Source of the DNA: Emiliania huxleyi CCMP1516
Lineage: Eukaryota > Haptophyta > Isochrysidales > Noelaerhabdaceae
Direction: 5' to 3'
DNA: 64,000 bases
NCBI RefSeq assembly: GCF_000372725.1
Contig: NW_005201192.1
Span: forward strand, 62,001 to 126,000
In this document: positions 1 to 10,766 of the stretch, piece after piece
How the letters are laid out: every line of letters starts with the position of its first letter
How positions within the stretch are numbered: position 1 is the stretch's first letter
Program-made: the position numbers and the translations under genes
Notes under the pieces: model-generated
Told to the model about the DNA's origin: nothing
Databases searched by the model: none
What the model saw: the letters and a program-made list of their open reading frames with translations, nothing else

Positions 1-1774
1 GCGCAGCTCCGCGCCGGCTGCCTCCTTGGCCGCGAAACGCTCCTCCGCCTGCCGCAACCGCTCCGCGCCGGCGGCCGCCTCGCGGCTCCCTTCCGCGCGC
101 GCAGCCTCGAGCCTCTCCCGCGCCATCTCCAGCTCGTGTGCGCGCCTACAGCGCCGAGCAGACGCGCGCAGTCACTCTTGCCCCACACCGCACGCGAGCG
201 CCGCGCAAAGCCACGCGCCCAGTCAGCTCGCGCTCCGCCGCAGCCGCCGCCGCCGCCCGCTCGGCCGCCGCTGCCGCACCCGCGCGGGCGAGCCACGGCA
301 GCAGGTGGTTGCGTGCGGCGATGGTGGTGGTGAAGGCGGCACATGGCCCGTCCGCGGCGGCTTCAGCGCCGTCCAGCATCGCCGTCGCCGCCGCCGCAGC
401 GTCCGTGTCGCCGGAAGCGGCCGGCAGCGCCGCCGCCGCAGCGTCGGCGGCACGCGTGGCGCTCTCGAGCGAGGCGCGCCACGCCTCGCGCCGCGCCCGC
501 GCCGCCTCCTCGCACAAGTCGGACTGGAGCTCGGTGCGGGCCGCCGCCGCCGCCGCGCCGCCCACGGCGCGCGCGTCGAACTCCTCCAGACCGGCGACGA
601 TGGCGGCGCACGCGCCGTCCGCCCACTCGCCCGCGTCGGGCGGTGGGGTGGACGAGGCGACGTCGGCGAGCCGCCGCCGCGCGGCGGCGAGCGCGCCGTC
701 GGCGGCGGCGCGGCACCTCTCCTCCACCACCGACTCCCACGCGCCCCTGATCGAAGGCACCACTCCTTCGGTGTTCATCGCCGCCGTGTACTGCCGCGCG
801 AGCGCCACCAGCATGCTCCCGTCGAGCGGCTCGCCGAGCAGCGCCTTGGGCGGCGCCGTGCCGAGGATGCGCTGCTTGAGCGCGCTCATCCCCTCGACGA
901 ACTGCGGCCGCAGCTGCGACGCCTCGAGGCCGATCGCGCGGCGCACGTCCGCCTCCTCCGCCGCCGGCCGCACCTGCTCACAGCTGCGCGCGTGAAGGGA
1001 CGCGCTCCACAGCCCGCCCGCCGCCTCAACCTGCCGCGCCAGAGTCGCGCACGAGCGGCTCGGGAAGAGGTCGCGGATCGCAGCGCGCGTCTCGTTCCGC
1101 TCGGCTGCGCGCCGCGCTGTCGACGGGCGGGGCTCCAGCGCCCGCTCCATGTAGGCGTCCGGCGCGAGAGGCTGCCCGTCCGCATCGCGCATGTCGACCA
1201 CAAAGTCGCGCAGCAGCCAGAGGAAGGGAGGGAAGAAGGAGGCGAGCTCCGCCGCCCCGCCGCCGCCGCCGGCTGGCCCCTCTGCGGCGGCCGCCGAGAC
1301 GGAGATGTGCTTCGAGAGCTCGCCGATCAGGTAGAGCCGGTCGACGGCCGCTTCGTCGATGACGCCCATCGAGTTGAGCACGAAGTAGCTCGAGAGCAGC
1401 AGCGAGAGCGCAAAGACCTGCGCGTCGTACGCCTCGTCCTGCTCCATCGACGCGAGGCCCTCTGTATCGAGCAGCACGAGAGAGCCGCGCCTGCACTGGC
1501 CTGCGTCGCCGTCGGGCACGCACACGTCGATGCCGCGCGTGCACGACTCGGTCGTCGAGCCGACGCGGAAGCCCGCCTTCGCGCGCGCCGCCGTGTTGCC
1601 GGCCAGGGTGTTCAGGAAGAAGCTCTTTCCGGTCCGGTAGAGCCCGGCGACAGCGACGACAACGATTGGGGCCTCAATCCGCTGCAGCAGCTGCGCGCCC
1701 TCCGGCTGGATCTCCCACTTGCCCGCCTCGCCGAGTCGGACGAAGGGCGCGGCGCTCGCGCTACCGCCGCTCAT
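1..1774 (-). CDS. Guanylate-binding-protein (GBP)-like large GTPase, 3' end outside window
   Basis: Dynamin-superfamily GTPase of the GBP/atlastin type, expected to bind and hydrolyse GTP and act on membranes or in stress responses. From the ATG at 1774 the protein shows the P-loop GLYRTGKS (residues 44-51), a DTEG switch motif (103-106) and the RD base-recognition pair (189-190, LLRDF). An alanine-rich helical region follows. Translation in this frame stops at 146. However, 145 down to 1 is open in another frame and encodes a charged helix (RRAHELEMARERLEAARAE), as expected for the GBP C-terminal coiled coil. A 73-nt intron at 218-146 (GC donor, TAG acceptor) joins the two in phase. The remaining 3' end lies left of position 1. 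An earlier Met at 1822 is less likely because the GBP domain begins right after 1774. Family assignment is firm; the intron is inferred. Confidence 0.85.
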
Positions 1775-1822
1775 GTTTAGGCTGGATCGCAGGCTCGGGG
1801 GGGCGCCAGGCGCGCGGTGCAC

Positions 1823-2397
1823 CGAATTTTCTTTTGACCTCTTCTTTTGACGGCCTCTTTTTTGTGGTGCTAGTCCGTGCCAGTCTGCTGTGAGAGGCGC
1901 TTGTTTTTTAAGAATCTTTTGACCGACAAGACTGGAGCACTGGATAGGGTCGATTCCGCATGGTACGTCAACCTTTCACAGCCTTGTTAGAGAGAGAGAG
2001 ATTTTCAATACCAAACAACTCTAACACTCACACGTCATTTTTTGGTTTGTTTGCCTTGTTATGAGAAGAAAACACGTCCTATGGCGCTTCACACGCACAC
2101 ACGGCACACAGCTCAACAACAACTCGGGTATTGCTAAAAATCTCTCACAGCTCACAGGGGTCACAGCACACAGGTAGCTGCCATTTTTTGTTGTAGCTAT
2201 GAACGGTCAAAAGGTTCCCTGTACTTCTACGTTTACGGTCTGGGACCACTTTTGTTTTCACCAAGAGCAAGACGAGGCATATATTAGACCGACCGTCAGA
2301 GACTGAGAGAACAAAGGAGTGTGGCCTGCCGCACAGTACCCACAGGCGGTGGCAGCAGATGGGCGGGCCGCAGGGCTCCCGCCAGCAACGCGTTCCG
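1823..2397. other. Intergenic, with dispersed repeat copies
   Basis: No coding signal. It lies between the divergent GBP 5' end and the convergent 3' end of the thioredoxin gene. It contains one copy of repeat C (1935-1964) and a tract around 2050-2092 that resembles 63140-63182 (shared core GAGAAGAAAA and CGTATGGCGCT/CCTATGGCGCT). Confidence 0.6.
1935..1964 (-). repeat. Dispersed repeat C, copy 1
   Basis: Reverse complement matches 14191-14220 and 54069-54100; the shared core is GCGGAATCGACCCTATCCAG. In the other two copies the core is followed by a doubled AGTGCTCA motif. All three copies are outside genes. The nature of the repeat is unknown. Confidence 0.75.
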
Positions 2398-3479
2398 CTA
2401 AGGAGCCGCGGCCGACGGCTGCGGTCGCTGGATCATATTCCTGACGGCGGCGACGGCCTTATCCACCCAGCGCAGCACATACCGGTCGAGGGCTGCGCGC
2501 GACTGGGCGAAAGAGGCCAGCTGCAGCGCCGTCCTCGGCCCCTCGTAGCCGGACGCCTTCCCCCTGGCCATGAACTTCACGGTCGGGTACCCCTTGATGC
2601 CGAGGGCGCGGGCAACCTCGGGTGCACGATCGCAGTCCACGGCGACGACCCGCACTCCTGCTCCAGGAAGGGGCACGGGTGAGACCTGGCGGAGGGAGAG
2701 GAGGGAGGGGGGAGGGGGGAGGGGGGGGGGGAGGGAGGGGGGAAGGGCGGAGGGGGGAGGGGGAAGGGCGGAGGGCGGAGGGCGGAGGGGGGAGCGCCTG
2801 AGCCACGGAGCTTGCTGGCCGCCTTGGCGACCTCGGGCACCATCTTCTTGCAGTGGCCGCACCAGGGCGCGAAGAAGACAACGAGGGCGGGCGCGGCATC
2901 CGCCGAAGAGAGCTGCGCTGCGAAGCCACGGCCGTCGAGCACATCGACGCCCGTCCCTGCGTACTCTGGACTGTGGATGGTCCCAACGCCGCCGCCGCCG
3001 CCACCACCACTAGCAGCAGCAGACGCAGCCCCGCCGGCAGCCGCAGCCCCGCTCGCAGCCGCAGCCGCAGCCGCAGCCCCGCCACTGCCCGCCGATGGCT
3101 GGGGCGGTGCAGTCGAGCTGCTGCCCTTTGTGCGAACGACCGAGTCGAGGCCGAGCTCCTTGAAGGCGGCGGCAATCTGGTCGAGCGTCTCGCGCGGGCC
3201 CTCCATGACTACCGCCTTGCCCTCCGCAGCAACCCTCTGGAGGATTCCTGCGGCGTCATGCTGCGAGGCGCCCAGCTGTAGGAAGACTTGCCCTGCGGCC
3301 TGCATCTCTGCCGTGCCACCGCGCAAAAGCTCAAGCTCATGTGGTGCCTCCGCTGCGGCTGCTGCTGGCGGCTCGGCGTTGCCTGCCGCTGCCTGCGCAC
3401 CGGTCACCTTGGACTCCGCGATGCGCGACTCCTGCGCACCGGCCAGCGACACGAGCAGGAGAAGGACGGCAGCCATCAT
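2398..3479 (-). CDS. Secreted thioredoxin/PDI-like protein (two exons)
   Basis: Predicted secretory-pathway thiol-disulfide oxidoreductase of about 310 residues. The start at 3479 gives MMAAVLLLLVSLAGA, a clear signal peptide. An N-terminal Ala-rich part holds a small alpha/beta segment (about 57-115; GKAVVMEGPRETLDQ), followed by a Gly/Ala/Pro linker and then a thioredoxin domain with active site WCGHC at 206-210. The domain is split by a 149-nt GT-AG intron (2806-2658) right after the active-site helix. Exon 2 restores the fold with VDCDRAPEVARALGIKGYPT, which contains the cis-Pro (YPT). Total exon length is 933 nt, in phase. The intron's coding strand is almost pure CCCTCC pyrimidine. The C-terminus has no KDEL-type signal. 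Family is certain; the substrate is unknown. Confidence 0.9.
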
Positions 3480-5081
3480 GCTCGTCTTCTCTGGCTCGCG
3501 ACCGTGGCACAGGGAGGGCAAATGGAGAAAGCAGCGCGGCGTCAGTGCGTTGGCGAGAGATATGGTGAGGGGGGGTCTACTCAAGTGCCTGCGCGAGTGC
3601 GTGAGGGTGGTGGTGTGGGGCGTGCAGTGTGGTGTTCATTAGCTCCGAGTAGAGGGGGCGTCCTGCCAGTTAAGGGGAAGGCAACTCGGTCGGTATGTTA
3701 ATTAACCCTCGGAGACCTGTGTTTACTTTACGGCCTTTCCCTGCGAACGCGCACCCCCCAGGGCTAGGGCTCTCTAGCCCGTAACCCGATGCCGATCATC
3801 CGGCCCGCTGGGTGCGCTTCTTAGATCTAGCTCCCCGGCCCTGGATGTGAGGTTACTAACTGCAGGGGTCGTGGGTGGGGCTGGACGTATCCTTTGCGTT
3901 TTCCCCAAACTGTAACTGTAAAGATAGAGGGAGAGAAAAGGGAAAAGGAACAAGATACCTAAGGGAGAGAAAAGGGACAGAGAGAGACTACGCGTTCGGT
4001 GAAAACAGACGATTAATCGAGTACGAGGTACCAGTAGTATCGGAGTTTTGCGCTATTGAAGAGGTGTGAACGTGAACAGAGTCATACCAACACCGTGGCT
4101 CGTTACGGCACGCATGGGGGGCCTCCCGGACGTATGATCCTAGTCCAATAAGTCCCACAGAGCACATTTCGATTTTTGACAGAATTAAATGCACTGCCCG
4201 GGCACGGTACTAATGGTCGTAGTTTTGTGCCGGGTGCCCTTCACGGCACCACACCGCCGCAAGACAGCCCGAGATTAGCCTAGCAGTGAGTGGGCATCTC
4301 CTGCTGGACGGCTAGGCACGAGCCACGCACTTGGGCGGCCGTCAACCGAGTCCGAGCGGCGCCTGAGGTGGGTGCCACGGCGTCTGCACGAAGGCGTGGC
4401 AGGGTGAGGATCCAGGAGTGGTGAACACCTCCCCGTCGGGCGCGCAGCGCGCCGGATGGTCCGCCGAGGCCGCCGCCGCCCCGGCGGCGGCGATGGGGGC
4501 GGCGGGGCCGACCCGGCCGGCGTTTGTCGGCTCCACCTACAGAAGAGCAGTCTCTGTGGGTCGACGATACTAACTCGGTAGTAACGCGGAGCGGTGCTGT
4601 GCGGCGCCGAGTCGTGCGAGAGGCGACCTCCTGAGGCTACCTGAGCTGGCAATGGATGCCACCAGGACGCACGGCTAGCAGGAGCCAGTCAGGCATGCCC
4701 TGCTGTGGAGCAGAGCTGGCTGGCGCACCGGCGATACTAACTCAGCGCGCCGCGAGAGGCAAATCTGGGCGACTTTGGAGGCGCAGTTCTCGAGCTTGCC
4801 GTCGACGATTGATGTCGGGTAAACTGTCACTGCCGTCCGGGATGGTCTTCTCTCAGGAGGCCGAGCGCCGTGGCCTGGCTCGGCTCGCCGCGGAGGCACG
4901 AATTTATCGTGCACAAAACTCCCGAGACCTCGATACTAACAAAACTCCGACCACTGCGGGACGCGGCCACGAAAGGTGTGCAGACCCCAGTTCCGGCGGA
5001 CGCAGCGAGCGTCGGGACTCCGTCCCAGCAGACGAAGTCTTCCTCGTGGGCTCCACGGCCCGGATCGCGAGCTCGATCGAT
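3480..5081. other. Non-coding intergenic stretch
   Basis: No credible gene. It holds repeat A copy 1 (3641-3865). The nonamer GATACTAAC occurs three times (4566, 4732, 4931), each after a CG. The sequence is otherwise unique and GC-rich. Open frames here have no recognisable domains and look like chance. Confidence 0.5.
3641..3865 (-). repeat. Dispersed repeat A, copy 1
   Basis: About 220-bp element matching 25411-25643 and 60453-60688 in reverse complement. Conserved landmarks are AGCTCCGAGTAGAGGGGGCG at one end, CCCTCGGAGA, a GGGCTAGGGCTCTCTAGCCC palindrome, and GGCCCTGGATGTGAGG at the other end. It has no ORF and no obvious terminal inverted repeats, and could be a SINE-like or structured-RNA-derived repeat. 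Confidence 0.8.
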
Positions 5082-5841
5082 ACGCGACGCGCTCGGCCTC
5101 CGCTGGCGGCTGCCGCAAGAGCGGCTGGCTCACGGCAGCGTCTCGCCGGTTGCCGGATAGGAGAGTACAGAACGTCTGGAGTGTAACTGTGTACGTGAGA
5201 TCGGTTTTGATAACAAGCACGGTCGATCCGTCAAAGCGATACACTCGTTCCTATCTCGCTGGGGGGCTGGCACGGAGCTCTGTGCCGACAAACAGGAAGA
5301 GCCGAGCGGCAAGAAGGGCTCGATGGGGAGCGAGAACCGTCAGAAGAGCTTGAGGTGTAACCTGAAGTCCGTCGTGACGCTCTTGTTTCCCCCCAGGTTT
5401 GACCGCGCAGCTTCCAAAACTCGACGATATCTTCCGGAAAGACTGAACCTCCCGCAGAGCGGCAGCATGAGAGGCGCAGAGAGGCTGCGAGTGCTCGACG
5501 AGTCTTGCGAGCTGCGCGTTCAAACCGGGGGGGGAACCGACTGCATCAGGGTGGACTTCCGAAACCTCCGTGAGCACGTTTGACGGTTCTCGCTCCCCAT
5601 CGAGCCCTTCTTGCCGCTCGGCTCTTCCTGTTTGTCGGCACAGAGCTCCGTGCCAGCCCTCCAGCGAGATAGGAACGAGTGTATCGCTTTGACGGATCGA
5701 CCGTGCTTGTTATCAAAACCGATCTCACGTACACAGTTACACTCCAGACGTTCTGTACTCTCCTATCCGGCAACCGGCGAGACGCTGCCGTGAGCCAGCC
5801 GCTCTTGCGGCAGCCGCCAGCGGAGGCCGAGCGCGTCGCGT
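5082..5841. repeat. Long inverted repeat (fold-back element): two 261-bp arms
   Basis: Arm 1 (5082-5342) and arm 2 (5581-5841) are near-perfect reverse complements separated by 238 bp. Outer ends read ACGCGACGCGCTCGG on both sides. The arms encode the same short peptide in opposite directions, a by-product of the symmetry. There is no transposase in the spacer and no clear target duplication at the outer ends. It could be a fold-back or MULE-like non-autonomous element with long TIRs, or a palindromic rearrangement. Confidence 0.8.
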
Positions 5842-5991
5842 GAGTTGAAATCGATGTGGCGAGTCGACCGCCAGTCCGCACGATGGCACTGCGACCGCGG
5901 CGGCTGCCGGCGAGGGCAGCAGCGGCGCGCGCGAGGCGGCAGCGTAATCGGGTCCGAAGTCCGGACCCGATTTGGGGTCTACACGCCTTCT

Positions 5992-6782
5992 AAAAGAAAG
6001 AAAGAAAACACACAACCCAAGGGAGGGATGGGAGAACGGCACGCCGCCACCACACAGGGATTTTAAGGAGAGGAGGGTGTGATGCGCTAGCCGTCGCCCA
6101 CCCTGGGGGGTCTGCCTCCTCGTATCTCTTTTCGCAGTCTCTCGCCGCTTCTCGCTGCAACCTTCATGCCACCCCGCGGCTGTCCCACTCTCGTCGTTCT
6201 CTCCCTTGTCACTTCCCCCTCTGTCGCGTCGTTCTCTTCTGCCTCGTCCTGCGACGCCGCCGCCTGCCGGTCCCTTGTTCTCGCGGCTTCTTTCGCCTCT
6301 CGGCGCAACTCCGTCCTCCTTGCGGCGTATCCTGGCCCCTCGAGTCTATCGAGCTCCCCTCGCGCAAGGACCACATTTCTGACTCCCACTCCGATCATTT
6401 GCCTCCAAGTCATGTTGTTGCTCAGGTCCACTCTCTCTTCGAACACTCGTGCCTCTACGGATGATGCCGGCGCTGGGGTCCCCTTCGGATGCATCGTGAC
6501 ATCTGACAACTGAATTTCCACTGGTTCGTCCTCCTCTGAGTCATCTTCCCCGTCCTCCTTCCGCTCGGCTCTTCGCTCGGTACGTTCGGTGTGGCTCACC
6601 CTCCATGCCGTGAACAGGCGTTTTATCCACCCTATATTCTTCTCTCGTTCCTCTGCCCGTGCCTTGGTCTTGTCGTTGTTTCGCACCCATGTCTGTATGG
6701 CAATCGAGGCTGCCTTCCCCACTACCTGTAGTTCACTCGTCACCTCTCCCGCGAGCTCCCTTCTCTTTCTTTCGGGTATGGA
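5992..6782 (-). mobile_element. 5'-truncated retroposon (family B) with 14-bp target duplications
   Basis: The direct repeat TCTACACGCCTTCT flanks the element at 5978-5991 and 6783-6796. Reading on the minus strand, the element holds a charged ORF, then a 3' UTR (6085-6010), and ends in a TTTCTTTCTTTT tail. Other copies (44926-45121, 51407-51485, near 60745-60858) share this same 3' end and stop at different distances upstream. This is the usual signature of 5' truncation in target-primed reverse transcription. No reverse transcriptase is encoded here. Confidence 0.8.
6087..6782 (-). CDS. ORF remnant of retroposon family B
   Basis: Open reading frame (part of a 286-codon frame from 6947) that lies inside the family-B retroposon; its upstream 165 bp are flanking DNA beyond the target duplication. 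The peptide is hydrophilic, rich in Arg/Glu, with an acidic patch EDGEDDSEEDEP and the segment MHPKGTPAPASSVEARVFEE. The same segment recurs in a fragment at 44660-44872, so it is a family-wide ORF. No RT, endonuclease or zinc knuckle is visible. It may be a gag-like ORF1 or the C-terminus of a longer polyprotein. Confidence 0.55.
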   Translation of the reverse strand, partial: SIPERKRRELAGEVTSELQVVGKAASIAIQTWVRNNDKTKARAEEREKNIGWIKRLFTAWRVSHTERTERRAERKEDGEDDSEEDEPVEIQLSDVTMHPKGTPAPASSVEARVFEERVDLSNNMTWRQMIGVGVRNVVLARGELDRLEGPGYAARRTELRREAKEAARTRDRQAAASQDEAEENDATEGEVTRERTTRVGQPRGGMKVAARSGERLRKEIRGGRPPRVGDG

Positions 6783-6907
6783 TCTACACGCCTTCTCCCC
6801 GAGTGGTACTACGGGTCTCGAGATTTTCGCCATGGGAGGGAGACGCGTTCGTCGGCGAAAGACAAAACGCACGCGCGGGCAGGGTTCGAACTGTGCGTGG
6901 GCTCGGC

Positions 6908-7630
6908 ATGACCGAGACAACACCGATCCCCATGACCGAGACAACACCGATCCCGGTGCTTGGCGTCAATTTTGAGGGCGGCAAGCACGTCGCCGAGGCC
7001 GCTTCATCGCCATCCTGCGTTGCCGCCTACAACTGTCAGGTCTCAATGGATGCGCCGTTTGAAGAGGGCCAAGCAGCCCCGGAGCACCTGCGTCAGCTGG
7101 GGCGCACGGAGCAACGACTGGGTGTTCTGGACTCACAACTGCAAGAGCAGCTCCGCCCAGTATTCGCTGAGGCGGCTTCAAAGGCGTCCGCTGCAGGCGC
7201 GTGGATCGTCGTACAAATCACACGTGGCCGCTCCGCACATGCCTTTTTTCTTGCGGTCGTGGAGCCCTTGCTCGCCGAACTGAAGGCCATTCCGCGCTGT
7301 GATGTTCGCACGGGCTACCGCTCTGCCGATCACTCGCTCGCGTTGTCCGAGCCGTTCGTTTTCATCACCGTCGGCATGTTCGGACGCCTTACTCCGGGCG
7401 TCTCACCAGGCGTGGTGCACGCGGTGGAAACCACTTTCGTCGTTGACGACGCGTCGACTCCTGCCGAGCCACGGCGAGCTGTGTGCCTTCAGCACGCTAC
7501 GCATGACGAAGCGCTGAAGCTGCTGCCACCTTGCCGGATGATAAGCTTGCCCGACCACTTTCCGTTTGTGACACCAGAGGAGTACGTGCGAGACAGACTA
7601 ATCGGGATTGCGTCAGCAGGTTCTGTATAG
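6908..7630 (+). CDS. Hypothetical protein
   Basis: Unrecognised ORF of about 240 residues. The frame is open from further left, but sequence before 6797 belongs to the retroposon, so I place the start at 6908 (MTETTPIP), with 7046 (MDAPFEEG) as an alternative. The first 48 nt are a 24-bp tandem duplication that doubles MTETTPIP. The middle has a mixed alpha/beta look (GAWIVVQITRGRSAHAFFLA; PFVFITVGMFGRLTPGV). No signal peptide, membrane segment or known motif is evident. The retroposon inserted just over 100 bp upstream may have altered its promoter. Confidence 0.5.
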   Translation: MTETTPIPMTETTPIPVLGVNFEGGKHVAEAASSPSCVAAYNCQVSMDAPFEEGQAAPEHLRQLGRTEQRLGVLDSQLQEQLRPVFAEAASKASAAGAWIVVQITRGRSAHAFFLAVVEPLLAELKAIPRCDVRTGYRSADHSLALSEPFVFITVGMFGRLTPGVSPGVVHAVETTFVVDDASTPAEPRRAVCLQHATHDEALKLLPPCRMISLPDHFPFVTPEEYVRDRLIGIASAGSV

Positions 7631-7940
7631 AGAATAGACACCTCGCAAATGCCGCGCTTGCCCGCACCCCGGCGCCACTTCTCAGTAAGTAATGGGCCGC
7701 CGAGAGGCCGTGGGGGGCGGCCTCTTTCGCCATAAAAACTGTTGGGCCCCAACTCGTCGCGCGATCGCTACACGCCAACGCGGCGTGCGTACTAGCCTGG
7801 TACCCCTATGCGGAGCGCTCGGAGGGGGGCGCGCTGCGCCCTGCTCTCTACCGCTGCCACCCGTTTGAGCGCGCCCGCGCTCTATACTGTTATACGCAAT
7901 ACGGGACTCGCGACGAACGAAAGGACACTCCCATCAGATC
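7631..7940. other. Intergenic spacer between convergent genes
   Basis: About 310 bp between the end of the hypothetical gene at 7630 and the 3' end of the AAA+ gene at 7941. I see no RNA gene or repeat in it. Confidence 0.5.
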
Positions 7941-10720
7941 TCAACAAAGCATCGCCCTCTGCAGAGCGTCGCGCGTGCCGCGGCCCTTCTCTTGTTCAGC
8001 CTGGATGGCCCGTTGTAGACGCTTCATGCCGAGGTCAAGCGGCTTGCCGGCGGCAGTGGCGGCGTCGGGGTCGCTGAGCACGGCCGCGGCGACCGCGTGA
8101 TAGATGGCGTTGGCAATGCGCGCAACGTTGAACCCGTGACTCTCTTTCGCGAGCAGGTCGAAGTCAACCAAGCCGGCGCAAGCGGGCGGCAACAGCATGC
8201 GCCACAGCCGCCCGCGGGTCGCCTCGTCGGGGAGCTCAAACTGGACGACGGCGCGCATCGCGGCGAGGAGCGTTGGGGCGAGGGCGTGCACGACCGCGTC
8301 GTACTTGTCATACGAAGAGCAGCAGAGCAGCACGACTCCCGGATAGCGCGCCGTCTCGTGGAGCAGCAGCTCGAGCAGCTTGGGCTCGGCGCTGCCGCCC
8401 TGCAGCCCGCCACCCTCGCCATCGACGCCAGTGATGACGAGGACGGCGTCGGCGAGCCTCGCCTCACGGAAGAGCGAGGCCACGCCGTCGTTCGCCTTGG
8501 CGCCTCGCCGCGCCTCGCCGCTAAGCAGCTGCGCCAGATGCACCAGCTTGACCGGCCGTCCGAGCTCAAAGGCGAGCGCCTCGGCAGCGGCGCGCTTGCC
8601 GCAGCCGGGCGGGCCCCAGAAGAGCGCCGTGGTGCCGCCACGGGGCGTGTGCACGCTGCGCTCCCCGCCGCCGCTCTCATCGTCGCCCCACAAGCCACCG
8701 GCGATCACGAGACGCGCCCTCTCGAGCGCGACGAGCGAGCGGAGCGCCCCGAGCAGCGGCGGCTTCACGACGAGGTCGTCGAGCGACCGGGAAGGGACCA
8801 GGCGGCCGTGACCCGCGTCCAGGTCCGCGCCCAGCAGGGCGCCGCGCATTTGCTCGCGACAGCCAGTAATAAGGTCGTCCTGCGTGATCGCGGGATGCCT
8901 GGGCTCGCGGCTGATCGCAGCGAGGAGGGCGGCAAGCACCTACAGCACGTCAGAAAGGACGTCAAAAAGCAGCGGTGCGACGGACCCGACCCCACAGCCC
9001 GCCCGAGCACCGCGTTCCGGATGTACCCGCCCGTCATCTCGAACTTGGCCGCGATCTCGGCGAGCTCAACGCCGTCGGCGAGAGCAATGCCCTCCGCCCG
9101 CGTCAGCCGCCGCCAAATCTGCAGCCGCTGGACGTGATTTGGCGCGGGAAGCTCGAAGACGCAGCGGATGCGGCGGAACATCGCCTCGTCCAAGTCCTGC
9201 GGCCGGTTGGTGGCCAGGAAGCACACGCCGTCGAAGCGCTCAATCTCGGTGAGGAGCTCGGTCATCTCTGAGGAGCCCCCGTGGCTGCGCTTGGCGAAGA
9301 GCGACTCGCACTCGTCGAAGAAGACGACTGCGCCCTGCAGCTCGGCCTCGCGGAAGATCGACTGCGCCGTCGACGCCGCCGTCCTGGTTGACTGGGCGAG
9401 CACCGGAAAGTTGACCAGCAGCACCTTCTTGCCCATCTGCCGCGCCACCGCGTTGGCCGTCATCGTCTTGCCGCTCCCACTCGGCCCGCAGAGCAGCAGC
9501 ACGAGCCCGTCGGGCTGCGGGATGTCCTTGGAGAGGCCGACCCGCTTATTGTATGCCTTGAGCTGCCCGTGGCTGGTCAGCATCCGGAGCAACTTGGTGC
9601 GCACCGCCTCGGGCAGCACCACGTCGCCGAGCTCGACGCTCGGCGAGTAGAGGCTCGCGCTCTCGGCCACCTCCGTCGACTCGTCCTCGAGGCCGACCAG
9701 GCAGTCGAGCACCCTCCTGTCGAGCTTGACCAGCATGTCGGTCAGGTCGTCGCGGCTTTGGTAGCGGTCGTTGTTCAGGCGGATCAGCCCCTTCTTCACC
9801 AGCCTCGCGCTCTTGTAAAAGTAGACCCGCTTCGAGACCTGCGCGCAAGAGGCAAGGAGCGCGTGGCGAAGGCGTGTGGTGGCCATGAGCACGCGCTCCG
9901 TAGAGCGCGCCTGCTCGTGGAACGACATCGTGAAGACCTGCAGGATGCGGCCGACGGAGAGCCGGTCGCTGTCGTACGCGTGCGAGCCAGAGGTCTGAGC
10001 CAGCAACTGCTTGACGACCGGCGAGATGGTGTAGCCGCACGTGATGAGCAGCACACTCTTCTCAAAGCCGTCGAGCTGCAGGCTCGCGCAGAGCGCCTCG
10101 AGTCGCGGCACACCGAGCTTGCCCGCGCACGCGAGCCGTGCGCTGATCCGCGCCTCGCTGATGCGCAGCTTCGCCTACGGTCGGCACCGACGCGTCCGGC
10201 AGGAGGAGAGCTGCAGAGGAGCCGGACGGCCTCCCGCCTGCAGCTCGGCCAGATTGACCTTCTTGCTCTTGCCCTCCCACGGCGCGGGGGTGTCGTCGAC
10301 CTCGGCCTGCTTGACGCGTCGCTTCTGCACCTCCGCCGCCACCTGGATGCGCTGCACGAGCGTGGCGAACTGGTCGTCGAGGTACTCCAGCTCCTGAGAG
10401 GGCGCGCGACGACAGCGGCCAAGTCAGAGCTCTGGCACCGCAGCCGCGCTGCCGACGCGCCGAGAGGCAAGCGCCGAATCGTAGCCGCGAAGCTCGTCCC
10501 CCGCAGCGGCCACCGCGGCGGCTGCCCCGTCGGCCACCGCCTCCGCCTCTGCAGCCGCAAACGTCCGCGAGCCGGCCGCCGCTCGCGCAAGCACCGCCGC
10601 GAGATCGGCGTCCGCGTCGGGATCGGCCCGCTCCTCCTCAACGGCCTGGTCTCCCGCCACCGCCGCTTCAGCCGCTTCCGCTTCCGCCGCCGCTTCCGCT
10701 TTCGCTTCTGCTTCCGTCGC

Positions 10721-10766
<46 letters not shown>

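Noticed and set aside
26..1780. A 584-codon plus-strand frame opposite the GBP gene
   Set aside because: No motifs; antisense shadow in very GC-rich DNA.
4566..4940. Three GATACTAAC motifs as splice branch points of a hidden gene
   Set aside because: They match a branch-point-like sequence, but no exons with protein character lie around them.
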